Shown: positions 44,102 to 56,399, counted from the stretch's first letter. The stretch: DNA of 64,000 nt from Torreya grandis (GCA_037957365.1 JARHVA010000397.1:2640001-2704000), one strand, 5' to 3'. The notes: a model not told the origin generated them from the letters alone. Numbers and translations: made by a program.

Positions 44102-45935
44102 AATTGTAAGACTAGTTATAGTTAGTGTATGTAAGGTTATCTTAATTTGTTTCTTGTTTTTTATTTCTTTTCCCTTGTTTGTACATAGTGCGTGTTTTAT
44201 TTCCCTACTTTATTCCTTGCTTTTAATAAGTCTTCTTCAAGATAGTTATTAGCTTAAAATATATTTAGATGCTCAAGAGGAAATCCATAGTTTAGGAATG
44301 TAGGTATGTCTCCTTAGCATGGGTTGATCATGCATTTTTAAAATGTGATCTTAGAGTTATAGTTTGGAGAAATTGGTAAGGACTAATAATTAGGTCAATT
44401 ATTCCATGAGATTTTAATCCTTGTTTTGATCTAAGATATGTTATAAGAAGGATTGAACATATAAGGGGAAAAATTAGATTATTAGGATACATTCATGCTT
44501 GCACTTTAAAAACATTAATTGCCTAAGACAAAGTTTATAGCCAAGGATGACTATCTGAAGACCAAAATTTTTACCAAACACTAAAACTTAGCTAATTTGG
44601 CTCCCAAACTTTTCTAGAATGTCAAAATACTTTGAAAAAGACAAAAATAAGATCCCTATTGAAAAATTAAAAAAAAAAGTTTTCTAAGCAAAGGTGATTC
44701 TAGTAATCTCCACTAGGGATATGAATGTCTAGTTGATAGTGGATCAAGGCCTTGAGTGGAGCCAAAGGTATCTCTATCGAGGCTATGGATGTCTGGTTAG
44801 AAGAAAATTAATTCCCAATATTTCCTTGAGCTAAAGAATGATTCTTAAGAACATTTAAATATGATGTAAGTCAATGTTAATGGTCAAATCATGAGTCTAG
44901 AAGATGTTCTCTAAATCCTATGGTAATCAGTAAATGGAATAAAATCACACACACAACATGGCTATGTTTTGATGTTTTATCATAATTCTATATGTGTAAG
45001 GCTTATTTTGACCATGAATTAATCTTAATAATGGTTCTTGATCAAGTGGAATAAGTAACGTAATTATTAATCTATACCAGAGTCTCTGAATTCTAACATA
45101 TTATTATATTTCCCCTAGAAATCACCATTTTTTGAGGTCAACATACCCCCATTTTTAAAAAATGGGGACCCTTATTTTAAAATAATGAAAATTTGTACCT
45201 TAAAGTTGAAAAATCACTTGGTTAGATTACCACTAGCATGTTTACATATTGTTTTCATTTGAAAATCATCCATATCTGGTTCTCAATTGGATTGATTGGT
45301 ATTTTTTCAAGTGATCATGGTTTTACCCCTTCTAATGTTGCTAATAATTATTGCTTATGTTTATGTATTGTAGGTTCAATAGAATCTCATTTGGGAATGA
45401 GCATGCTTAAGGTTTTATGCTTCAATGTTAAATTGATATTTTAATAGCCTTTGGTCTATCAAAGATTATTTGAATTCATTTTAAGTCATGTTAAAACCCT
45501 AGTCTAATATTTTAACTAAGGTCCCTTTTGAATTAAATTAAAATTTGCATGGGGAAAATCTATGTAGGAATAATTATTGGTGCCATGAACTTAACTTAAT
45601 TTTAATCCTAAAGCTTAGTCATGTTTTTCAACATGACCAAACCTTAGTCTAAAAATCTTATGCTTAGTCCCTTTATGTCCCATGACCCTTTGTTCTATTT
45701 TATTACTAGCATGGTCTAACTAATGTAGGGTCCCTTTTGTTATATCCTATACAAGTCATAAAGCTTTATCTTAAAGTTTTAATTATATTTATGAATACAA
45801 TAAAAACCCCAGGCTAAAACTTTATGACTTATCTCTTATCACTCATGGGGTCCCCTTGATTATGTTCCAACTTAGCCTAATATTTTTATCCTAAGGTTTT
45901 ATTATGTTTATTAACATGAATAAAACCTTGGTCTG
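44102..45935 (+). other. B2 3' untranslated region and LTR start region
   Basis: Noncoding, and collinear with B1 and B3. A purine-rich AAGGGGAAAAA at 44463-44473 marks the candidate polypurine tract and LTR start. From about 45480 to 45935 it carries diverged repeats of about 100-130 bp built on AAACCTTAGTCTAA...TTTTATG...GGTCCC words, ending in a strong hairpin. Confidence 0.5.
45893..45929 (+). repeat. Strong hairpin in the B2 3' LTR/UTR
   Basis: An inverted repeat with an 11-bp outer stem (AAGGTTTTATT / AATAAAACCTT), one bulged G, a 5-bp inner stem ATGTT/AACAT and a TATT loop. A like hairpin is at 53322-53357 in B3 (minus element) and a decayed one is in B1. Confidence 0.65.
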
Positions 45936-46084
45936 AGATATTTAACCTAAGTTATTTATATTTCTTGAGCCTAAATTAAAATATTATTAATCGCATGATC
46001 AATGGTATGAATTTGCTTAGGCAAGGTTGATATAATAGTGCATATTAAGTCAATTCTTCAATAGAGCCCTAAAACAAGTAATAA

Positions 46085-46100
46085 GGTGACACGTGTCACC
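46085..46100. promoter_or_regulatory. Perfect palindrome GGTGACACGTGTCACC
   Basis: 16-bp perfect palindrome with a G-box core (CACGTG) in the LTR upstream of the embedded ORF. Decayed relatives lie at 46235-46250, 33023-33038 and 33704-33714, among others. Confidence 0.6.
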
Positions 46101-47124
46101 ATCATGGGAACCCTATCAAAGATCTAATGGTATGCAACAAAAGATGATCTGATGGAGCATAATTGATCAACTAAAGATGATCTGATGGTATGAGATCAAT
46201 GTTGATAATTCAAAGACCCTGAGATAAGTGATAAGGTGACAAGTGTCATAATTTTAGTAAAATAACATTAAGTAACCAATGGCATTTCACCCCTTAGATT
46301 GAGATCTGATGGACCGTATTGATCCATCCAAACAAGATCTAATGGTGTGTGATGAAGGTTGAAAATTCAAAATCCATAAGGATGAATGTAGAGATGAAAT
46401 ATGGTATAAATGTAAACCACAAATTAAAACTCAATCATATTTCAAAGAACAATGATATGTAAATGAGTGTATGCATTTTGATTGATGGTCCATAGATTAG
46501 GGGACATAATTCTTAGATCAAGATCAATGGAGCATATTCATCTAGATGAGGATGATCTAAAATGTTGGCATTTCAATGAATCTTAGGACAAATACAAAAG
46601 TGACAAGTGTCAAAATTGTGGGGAATATAAGAAAGTAACTAATGGAATTCAATTTTTTATATCAAGATCAATGAACTATATTAATCCATGCAAATAGATC
46701 CAATGTCATGAAATAAAAGAGATTTTTTAAAGGGTTAAGAACTAATGGAACAATGACATGTGTCCAAAACAATGGTCATATTTAAAATATTAATGAATAG
46801 GATGCCATGGTGATGCCACATCGGACCCATGTAAGCATAATATGCCAACTTGAAGATCTTGTGGGCTCACAAAGGCAATGGTATAATTACAAAGATCTAA
46901 ACATAATCTAAGTCAAAAAACTTGCATAAGTTCAAAAAACTACTGCCATTAAATCACTACAAAAAATAATCTTCAAGAAAGCCCTAACAAGTATGGAAAA
47001 ATATAATTCAACCCTGTGCTCATTATACCAAGCCAAAGAAGATTGGATTGTCATTTTTGCAAGGATAATTTGATCTAGAATTGAACTATAGACCACTAGT
47101 GTGAAATTAGAGAAATTCATAGCC

Positions 47125-50100
47125 ATGACAGATCAAAAAGGTGTTTCAAGGGAAGATGTGTAGCTCTATTTGACTTCATATGTAGAAGGAAGAGTTTTCA
47201 AGGACACACAAATTGATGCCACAACCCTAAATACAAGGGAATTTTTTTTTCAAGCTTGTTTTAGACCATTGAGAATTAGCAACCTATCATAATAGAAGAG
47301 GAGAATAATGTGTCTGCAAGGAGGATCTACTATGACATAGTTGATATTCAAATGATGGGTCTCCATTATTTTACAACAAAATTAGAGGTACTACATTGCA
47401 TATACATTCTCTCTCCCATTTTTAAGGATGGTAAAATTGATAAGGGCATGTTAATTAATGAACACACTAATAAAAATATAGCTTATATCTCTACTATAGC
47501 ATTTGAAAACTATTAAAAACTACCTAAACCCCAATTAGACTAAACCACAATTAATAATTAGGCAAAATAAAATGAATTAAAGACCATCCTTTCCCAATGG
47601 TTGCATTCTAGGAATCAAGTGTTTTTAGATCTCAATAGCAACATTCCCATCAGATAATTTAAACCTAGGATTAGAATGATAATTACTATGATGAATAGGC
47701 TATGTGGGAATTCAACCACTACCTATGTGGATAGAATTTGGGGACCTTAATCTATTTTATGGTTGATAAACAACTCACTTCTCCTCTTGGTGAAGTTATC
47801 AACACCTGTTTGAGTAGACACATTTTTTTAGTCAAGAAAAGGACTAGAACCCAATTATATATGATGTCATACCTTCTGTATGACCTCCTTATTAGTGAAT
47901 GGTCACCTATTAGAACTCAAATAGTTTCATAATATTATTCAAAATTACACATATTCAGTTATAGGGACCAAATCCACTTCATTTGTGACTAAGTTTTTCT
48001 ATTCGTAAATGAGGCCATCACTGGGAATCTAATGTCAAGAGTCAACCCATTAATCAAAAATTCAATTGAGTCTATGGGAGACATATGGCTATACTTAAAT
48101 TATACCATCATCATAATTGAAGGAATTCAGGGCCAACCCCTCAAGCTACCCATCCATGGTCTCAATAAGCTAGTAGAGTAAGAGGTAACATATAAATTAT
48201 TCTATAGAATAGATGATTTATGTAGAATCAAGAAGAAAGGGCTCCTCCATAGCCTCCTAATTACTATCAGGAGGACCATATTAAAATAGTGGGAAAATGT
48301 TGAAGCAACATCCAAACATAAGACATATTTCAATTTACAATTGGATGAACTAAGGTAGTAGGATCCCTAGGATAGGGTTAAATAACACTTGAAGGCCAAA
48401 GGAATAAATGTGTCTTATGAGTAAAAGCATGGCCCTTATCACCTAATTTACATAAAGGCATCTTCATTATATGAGTTCATGGGGGATTAAATAAATACAA
48501 CATCATTCCAAAAGCTAAGATGATGAGGGAGCAAAAGGGAAGTGATGACATATGGAAACTAGGTCCAAGGCAATATCACTTATTAGGTAATGCACCTTCT
48601 AGACCTCATCCAAACCAATCACAATTAGAGCCTAAGATTTAGGCACAAATTATGAAAAGGCCAGTAGAAAGGAGGCCTGATGAGATAACATCATCTTTAA
48701 CCAAGGTTGAGGAACAAGGATCACCAGTTGAAGAAATTCACATCATAGCATTAGACCATGGGGAGAACATTGAAGATACTCTCAAAATGTTATCACTAGC
48801 CTATGAATCTAAAGATGAATAAATGGAGGAGACAAAGGAAGAGATGGGGAAGGAACTATTTGATCTAGTTCCTATAGATCCCCCTAAAAGAAAGGCTAAG
48901 TTAACAATGGTCCCAATAAAGACTAAGAAGCCTAAAGTGAATTTCACCCATCCTTTGAGTGGAGTCAACCTATTTAGTGAAGAGAGATTGATTTATGTAT
49001 CTAACATACTAGAATGGTTCATCTATGGTAATTTGAAAAAAATACCTACTATGCAACATTCTTGGGACATGATGAAGGTCATCAATATTCTAGTGCATCA
49101 AAAAGTCAATCCATGGATCCTAGATTTACAACAAGAGGAAGAGAAAAGGATGGTTGTTCCAATAGTGTCAAGTGGGACACATATAGAGATCCCTAAGATA
49201 GAATTTCCCCAATCCTTAGTTGGTGTTAAGTTTAACCCAAAAACAACCATATTTGAATGTGTCATAGAGAAGAAAGCCATGGTTGGTGGAGAGGATTTCA
49301 CTTTCCAAAAGGTGGAACCTTTTGTTGGGTTAACTCTAGTTGGAGGACAAAATATTAGTGAGGACCCAATATTTGAAGAAAATGTTATTGAAATGACTCA
49401 AGATCAATTAGATCAATTGTAAATAATGATCAAGGGCATATTGCAGTAGAACAAGAATTTGAAAGAAGAAGCCATCTTATCAATCAAAGAAGATAGATTC
49501 AATCAATTTGAGGACATGATGGCTGATTTGGTCAATTATTTAAAGTTATCCAAGATCAAACAAGATGCAATAAATAAATAAAGTACTATGGATACAAGTC
49601 AAGGTTGCCAATTTCAGGATTCAAGCTACCAAGTGAAGGATTTGATCAAAGTCTTGACTAAAAATTAAATCCCTAAGTTTAAGACAGTCAGCCTAGCCCA
49701 CCTAAATATGGATATGGATATATTAATTATTAAGATCAAGGCCTTGAGTATCTATTCAAAGAAAATGGAGGATATTTCTAAGGACCTAAAATAGTAAGAG
49801 GGTAAGATATTACACATTTTGGATAGCTTAATCAAAGATCCCACCACCCTTAGTCCAATAAGCCTTATCACTGAAGAAGAGTTTGATCATATAACTACTT
49901 AATTCATGTAAGAAGAAATGAATCAAGGACAAGGGAAAGTAGGGGATGATAACAAGAAGATCATGGACCTATTTTTATCATCATAGGAAAAGATAGGATA
50001 TGCCAAAATCATCAAACAAGCTTTGGAAAGGGTTGAGAGAGATCGCAAAGGCCTAGAAAATCAAGAAAAATAATTGTTCATGAGACATCATTGATCTCTA

Positions 50101-50140
50101 GCTGATCAATGAACAACATTATAGAATGAATATCTTGAAG
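47125..50140 (+). pseudogene. LTR-embedded long ORF, copy 2 (B2 3' LTR)
   Basis: Best-kept copy, about 1000 codons. It starts MTDQKGVSREDV at 47125 and continues LYLTSYVEGRVFKDTQIDAT (47164-47223) after one stop. A frameshift leads to ARRIYYDIVDIQMMGLHYFT (47316 on), FKDGKIDKGMLINEHTNKNI and TTTYVDRIWGP. The largest open piece, 48823-49422 (199 codons), has an acidic EETKEEMGKELFDLV start, PPKRKAK, TKKPKVN, MQHSWDMMKVINILVHQKVN and PQSLVGVKFNPKTT. The C-terminus (KVKDLIKVL, FKTVSLAHLNMD, LITEEEFDH, KIMDLFLS, QALERVERD) looks helical. I recognise no known domain. It lies wholly inside the LTR, downstream of IN and upstream of where the LTR TATA box would be. Confidence 0.65.
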
Positions 50141-51153
50141 GGAAGGTAGAATACTACATCAACACAAGGATCCCAAAATCAAGCTAGTTGACTTAGGATA
50201 TTCTATTAAATAGATGACATGGTATGTTTTTGAAAATAGAATATTGTTTTATAAAAGCATGTGCAACTTGTAAACCACATTACCTATTAGTTAGTCATTT
50301 TAGAATGTCTAAAAGGTTTTGGTAATACCTAAATATGTATCATAGGTGCCCAAAGTGTTTAAGAACACTTTTCATTTTATAATTCTAAGAATTTAGTGCA
50401 TGAGTTGTAAGCTATGATAATCTTGTTATCTGTTGATGGAATAGAGGCAAAGCAAGTGGATTATTTCACAATATTTATAAAGTTTGGTAGTAGGGAGCCA
50501 TCATGGCCAAATAGTTAATCTATGCAAAATATGAAGTGTATTATGCTAAGAATGGTGAATTATGATCAAGACTTAGTCTAAAGACAAATCTAAGATTGAT
50601 ATTTACCATAGAAATTAAGCTAGAGTGATTTAGTTAAAAAATGAGGAAAAGGAAAGGTAAGGTAGATAAGAGATGTTACTAATCTTCATTCTAAACATCA
50701 TGACAAAGTTAAAATATCATCCAAGCATGTACTTAACCAATATATGACATGAAGTGTCATAAGCTCAAATACTATCACACATCAGGAAAACTTATAAGGA
50801 ATGTAGGGAATAATGTAAATAATATCCAAGTTCACTTTAAATTACCCTTGTAAGCAAATAACATTAGCCCAAATGCAAGAAGAGTAAGAAAATGAAATGA
50901 ACTTAAGAAATTTTAATTAACCTAGCATTGGCACAAGTTAATAGGTCTTTATTCAAATGTAAACACTAAGAATTTATAAAAAACCATTCAAATCTATATG
51001 TTATAATAAACAAGTGAGAGAGAAGCTAGGATAACAAGACACAAGTAAATTTGGACAAACTTTGCATAATTTATTGCTTCTATTAATTGCTCAAAAGTTA
51101 CAACTAATTTTGGCTCAAAAAATTCCTTCCCTTTTAACCATTGACAATGATCC

Positions 51154-51160
51154 TTTTATA
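51154..51160 (-). promoter_or_regulatory. TATA box of the B3 3' LTR
   Basis: Minus-strand TATAAAA in CCTATAAAAGGATC, followed by the shared leader with GAGCCAAAA and GTAACTTTTGAGCAATTAA. Confidence 0.55.
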
Positions 51161-51389
51161 GGACACAAGGAAGTATGTTGGTCAATCCTATCCAATTACA
51201 AAAGTACAAGTGTTAGGATATTTGTCCTTTCTAAAAATGTTATATAATATACTAGACTTTCCCTAGTGGATTGATTTATAGGTAATGTGTCTTACAACTT
51301 ACACATGCCTTTAAAAAGAATATTCCACTATCAAAATATAAAATGATTAGATATAAGAAGAATATTTTAAATTAAACTAATTGTTGGGA

Positions 51390-52010
51390 TCTTTGTGTTG
51401 TTGAAGTCTTATGTTATTGTTGTAAGGTCTTCATTGTTCTCTAATGCTACTCCTTAATTAGCTCAAGGTTAGAAATTCGTTTCATGAAGATCTCCTTCAT
51501 TTCTCTTGATAATCTCTTTGGGTCTTTATCTATCCCTCTTAATTCCTTCAGATGTTTCTAGCTTTAGTAATATATTCTTCTATTGTTAAAATCATATCCA
51601 TGACCCTACTATTGTCTATCCCATATTTCCCTTGGTTCTTATTCCTTACTTCATACATGACTAGGACAACTCTGTGCTTAAACTCCTCATCAATGATGAG
51701 GCCTATGGAGTTGAATGCAATTGGCTTGGTGGTCATGGTCCCAAGAAAGTGTTCCATCCTACTTTGTAGCTATTTTTTATCCTCAAGGAGACTTTCCAAG
51801 CTCTTAGACTAGGTGCTCAAACCCTTGAACCTATCCATAAACAATCCCATGGCTATGTTTAGATGAGCTAGACTAATCAATTTGAAACTATGAATTTGAT
51901 CTTCATTGAAGACATTGATCAAATCCTTTGTTCTATCCCTTGAGTTATACCATTGGCTGTGGATTTGTTCAAATTGCTCACTAGTGGACTATAATTCAAA
52001 TTTTAGGTCA
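51390..52010 (-). pseudogene. LTR-embedded ORF, short form, in the B3 3' LTR
   Basis: The minus strand reads TSEQFEQIHSQWYNSRDRTK (about 51986-51927), DLINVFNEDQIHSFK, LISLAHLN, SLESLLEDKK and, in the same frame with one stop, an open piece MEHFLGTMTTKPIAFNSIGL then IIDEEFKHRVVLVMYEVRNK and IDNSRVMDMIL (51757-51548). It corresponds block for block to the C-terminal third of the long ORF in the B2 LTRs and to LTR#2. It is predicted helical, function unknown. The same residues recur in five LTR copies, even though most of each LTR is diverged. Confidence 0.6.
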
Positions 52011-53321
52011 GATTGTCTTGCACAATCACTAATCCAATCTTTTATATCTTGATTATGGTGAATATAGGACTGAGCTAGTGCTCCTATATGTGTTTAGGGC
52101 CTTTTATAGTTTTTTATAGTGATCTAATGGTGAAAACTACCTAAAATTGTATGAGCTTTGTTACTTAGATCCCAATTAGATTATGTGCTTATGACCTTGT
52201 ATTTCTTAGATCTATAAGATATTCCACTTCACATATTATACTCATGTGGCTCTAATGTGGCATCACTATGGCATCCATGTGTCATTTTCATTAAATTTTA
52301 CTCATTCATATTAAAAAATGATCATTACATTTTAAAATTCCCATTTGATTTTGCATCATTGGATCATCCCTACACAAATCAATACAGACCGTCGATCTTG
52401 ATCTGAGAACTTAAATGCCATTGGATGCTCACTATATTCCCTATGGTTATGAAACTTGTCACTTCCACATTCACCTTGATTTTTCAAAGTTTTCTATGTA
52501 CTATTGATCTTGATTTCATGGATAAATTTCACTCTGTTGATCTTGATCTTATTAACTATACTTGCTATTCTACATACCATTGATGTGAATATATACACTC
52601 ATCCATAGATCATTGATCTTGAAAACATGCTCAAGGTTAATTTAGTGGCCCATAACTATGCCTTGTGTCATCTCCATGTTCATATTGACTTTTCAACATT
52701 CATCTTGTACCATTGGATCATCCTTGTCTAGGTAAATGTGCTTCATTAGATCTTGATCTTTGAGGTCGAATGACATTAGCTACTGAGTTTTCTTTGGCTA
52801 AAATTGTGACACTTATCACTTTCTTGCTTATCTCAAGGATATTTTGAATTTCTAACTCAATACACATTGTTGGATCAATCTGGAATAAGCAAATGTGTAC
52901 CATTGATCTTGTGAATATTCTTGAGATTTAGCTTAAGGTTAGGGTCTTTGAATTTAAGCTCACACCATTGGATTGTGATCATTAGAGAAAACATAGATCA
53001 TTGATCCTGTGAATAAAAATAATTTTTAAGTCAGTGCTCAGGGAACATAAAATTTAAGCTAAAGTCTTAGACTAATGTTTTTATTCATATTAATAAATTT
53101 GATTAAAGCTTTATCCTAAAGCCTTTAGCTAAGTTAGAAACATAATGAAGTGGACCCCACACATAATAACAAGACATGGCAAAATTTCTTAGGACAAGAT
53201 TTTTTTAGGCTAAGTCTATAGACATAACAAAAGGTCTCATGGGTTAGTTAAACCATGTAGAAATAAAAAGGACCAAGGGGGCTTGGGAAAATAAAGAGAC
53301 CAAAAATAATTTTTTTAGACT

Positions 53322-53357
53322 AAGGTTTGTTTATGTTGATAAACACGATGAAACCTT
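53322..53357 (-). repeat. Hairpin in the B3 3' LTR
   Basis: An inverted repeat with outer arms AAGGTTT / AAACCTT and an inner TATGTT..AACA stem around a short loop. It is the counterpart of 45893-45929. Confidence 0.5.
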
Positions 53358-55046
53358 AGGATAAAAATAGAACCAAGTCCATGGCATAATAAAAGGGACC
53401 CCACATTTAATTAGACCATACTAAGATAAAATGGAATAAAGGGGGCTCGGGATGTGAATAACTTAGAATAAATATATTAGACTAAGGTCTTGGTCATGTT
53501 AATAAACATGACTAGGACATTAGGATAAAATGGAACTAAGTCACATTAAAGTGTTCCCATGAAAAAATTTCCCACCAAATTTGAATTCAATTCAAAGGGC
53601 ATGAGCTAGGGCAATTGGATTTAGGGTTTTAAGCTAATCAAATATGAATTCAAATTAATTTAAATAAACCAAAGTCTAGTAAAATATAAAATAATTATTA
53701 AATCATAAAACCCAAGCATTGTTCATTCTAAATGGACTCCATTAAACCTACAATCTGAAACATATATATCTAACGTTAACAATTTTAGGCAAGATTAAAT
53801 CAAAATTAAGAAAATATATACCAACTAAATCAGGTCTAGATGATATTAAAATATATATAACATGCAAAACATTTTAATGATACTATGATCAAATGAATTG
53901 TCAAATTTAGGGTACCAATTTGCACAATTTAAGATAAGGGTCCCCATTTTTTAGAAACAAGGGGTATGTTGACCTAAAAAAATGATGAATTCTTGTGGAA
54001 ACATAGAAATATATTAGAAATTAGAGACTTTATTTTAGAATAATAATTAAGATAATTATTCTATTTGATTAGGCACTATTATAAAGACCAGTTCATGGTT
54101 AGAAAAAATCTTGCATGTGTAGAATCAGGATTAAACATCAAGACATAGTCATGTTATGTGTGTGCTTTGATTACCCATACTGATTACCATAGGATATAGA
54201 GAAATAATTCCAATTTCATGAATTTAACCATTCACATTTAATTTCATAATGTTTGAATATTCATTAAGAACCATGCTTTAGCTCATGGAAGGCATGCGTA
54301 TTGCTCTACTACTAGCTAGGTGTCCATAGACCTAAAAGAGATGCCTTTAGATCCACTCAAGGCCTTAATCCACTACCAGATAGGTGTCCATAACCCCACT
54401 AGAGATTACCATAATCACCTTTGTTTAGAAATCTCTTGAGTTTTGAAATAAGGTTCATATTTTTGTATTTTTAAAGTCATTTTGACTTTATAGCAAAGGC
54501 TGGGAACCAAGTTAGCTAGGTTTTTGGATTTGGCCAAGCACTTGATCTTCAGACAATCATCCTTGGATGTAAAATTTGTCCTAAGAAATTAATGTTTTTT
54601 AAGTCAAATCATGATTGTATCCTAATAATTTAATATTTCACCCTACATGTTCAATCCTTAAAATCAATCTTAGATTAGAACAAGGTTTATAATCTCAAGA
54701 CATAGTTAACCTATTTATTATTCTTTACTAGTTTTTTAGAACTATAACATTAAGCTCATATTTCAACAATATACGATCAACCAATGTTGAGAGAACATAT
54801 CTACATTCCCAAACCATGAGGTTTATTTGAGTATCATATGAATCTTAAGCTGAGGGTTATTTGGAATAGTCTTATTAAAAACAATAAATAAAGTAAGGAA
54901 AGCAAACACACCAAGAAAAAAGAAAACAAATAATCAAACAAATATATACAAACATATGTACAAATAAAGGATAGGAAGGAAAGAATAGAAAGAAACTATT
55001 ATATCCTACCTACACTAACTGTAACTATTCTTACAGTCATTCCATG

Positions 55047-56330
55047 AAGACCCCAAGTGGGACAATAGATAAGTAGTGCTTAAGGTATTTCCCATTGGTG
55101 GTAAGTGTGAACTCTACTCCTTATAAGTCTTTTATTTTGAAGGTGTTGTCTCCAAGTATCTTAACAATCTGATAGGGACCTATCCACAAAGGTGTGAACT
55201 TCCCATGTTTATCCTTAGGCTCAGATGCCTTATCCCAAAAAAGAAATAATTCTCTTTACTTGAACAAATTTATTTTTGAATGTTTATCAAACTACCTTTT
55301 CACTATGGTTTGGTGCCTATTAAAATTAGAAAAAGCCTCATCTCTTACATCTTCCATCTGTATGATTTCCATCAACCTTGAACTTGCAAATTATTGGTCC
55401 TCTTTCATGTATTCTTGCATGAACATATATGTTGGAAATTTGAGGGTGATGGGGAAGATGGGTTCTTGAACATAAACTAACAAGAATAGTGATGCTTTGA
55501 GAGCTTGTTTGACTCTAGTTCTATTTTCCCAAAGGGCATAATTAAGTAGCTTATGCCATGTTCTAAGTTTATCAGCTACATACTTTTTTATAGCCTTCAT
55601 CAAGTTTTTATTCTTTGATTAAGATAATCCATTACCTTGAGGATAATGGTTTGATGAAAAATTGAGAATTATAATGTTATCATATGCCCATTCTATCATC
55701 TCAATGGATACAAAGGTAGATCCATTATTACAGACTAGATATATAGGTGTCTCAAACCTTACACATATGTTTTCTTCTAAAAATTTGATCACCTCTTCAG
55801 TCATGTACTATTTATTTACCACTACTTTAATCCATTTGGTGTAGTATTTAGTAGTATTTAGAACATACTTGTGACCATCAGAGGAATTGGGGTTAATGAC
55901 CCCCATAAAATCTAGTCCCCATTGTGTAAAGGGCTTATCAATAATCACTAAATTTAGTGGCATGGGTGCCTTGGGATCTTTAGTGTTGAAGGCTTGACAT
56001 GGGTGACATTCTCTCACATGCTTGTGATCATCTTTACAAATAGTGGGCTAGTTGTAACCATCCCTTAATATTTTATGTGTCATTGTCCTCCTAGATGGAT
56101 GTCCACTTCCTCGCTTTTCATGGAAGGTGTTGATGATCTTAGTTACTTCACTCTTGGAGACACATCTAAAGTAAACGACTTCAAATTTATTCATGTACAA
56201 CACTTCATCCTTGATCAAAAAATGAGTTTCCTTGTGCCTTAAAGCTCTTCTTTTCTCTTTGCTTAACCTTTCAAGATAATAACCATTGATCAATAAGGGG
56301 ACAATAGGATCGTACCAATCATTAGGTCTA
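55047..56330 (-). pseudogene. B3 integrase remnant
   Basis: The minus strand carries an N-terminal part (DEVLYMNKFEVVYFRCVSK, GSGHPSRRTMTHKILRDGYN, 56293-56048), MRECHPCQAFNTKDPKAPMP (56017 down), GLDFMGVINPNSSDGHKYVL with the first Asp (about 55920), and YLVCNNGSTFVSIEMIEWAY (about 55741-55682), where the second Asp reads Asn (55727-55729). QGNGLS then a stop stands where the Glu is expected. The C-terminal part (TLKFPTYMFMQEYMKEDQ, KHGKFTPLWVDPYQIVKILG) is like B1 and B2. Pol ends near 55047. Inactive. Confidence 0.8.
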
Positions 56331-56399
56331 AATTTTTTTGCTCTACCTGCATAACACTTAGCTTGGGATTAGTATTGACAATCAACTAGATTAAACCTT

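Larger units (their letters stand above)
32887..50319 (+). mobile_element. Element B2: family B Tat-like Ty3/gypsy element with ORF-bearing LTRs
   Basis: The central internal region (37775-44101 plus 3' UTR) carries gag, PR, aRNH, RT, RNase H and IN on the plus strand. It is flanked by direct repeats: 32887-36870 aligns with 45950-50319 along its whole length, including a long ORF. The 5' copy continues through palindrome, TATA box and U5 to 37774, followed by a primer-site-like TGGCGC motif. The 5' LTR lacks its left part at 32887, and the 3' LTR is cut at 50319, where B3 begins in the opposite orientation. The element is inactive. Confidence 0.8.
44467..50319 (+). repeat. B2 3' LTR, interrupted by B3
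   Basis: Direct-repeat partner of 32887-36870 from 45950 onward. It ends at AAAGGTTT (50313-50319); in the 5' LTR the same point (about 36854-36861) continues CAAAAGATTTT into the palindrome and TATA box. Here the minus-strand LTR end of B3 begins instead. The start at 44467 is tentative. The observed length is about 5.9 kb, or 4.4 kb counting only what is shared with the 5' copy. Confidence 0.6.
50320..54640 (-). repeat. B3 3' LTR
   Basis: The end is at 50320 (minus-strand CA, TATTACCA). The candidate start TGAAATATT is at 54640 after a G-rich AGGG, giving about 4.3 kb. It contains hairpins (53322-53357 and a weaker one near 53488-53521), GATCCAATGG-type words, an ORF fragment (52010-51390), a TATA box (51160-51154) and the U5 hairpin near 50505. 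Confidence 0.65.

Noticed and set aside
48823..49422. 199-codon open frame considered as a host gene
   Set aside because: The same sequence, broken, occurs at 35790-36260, and both lie within paired LTRs of B2, so it is part of the LTR-embedded ORF.
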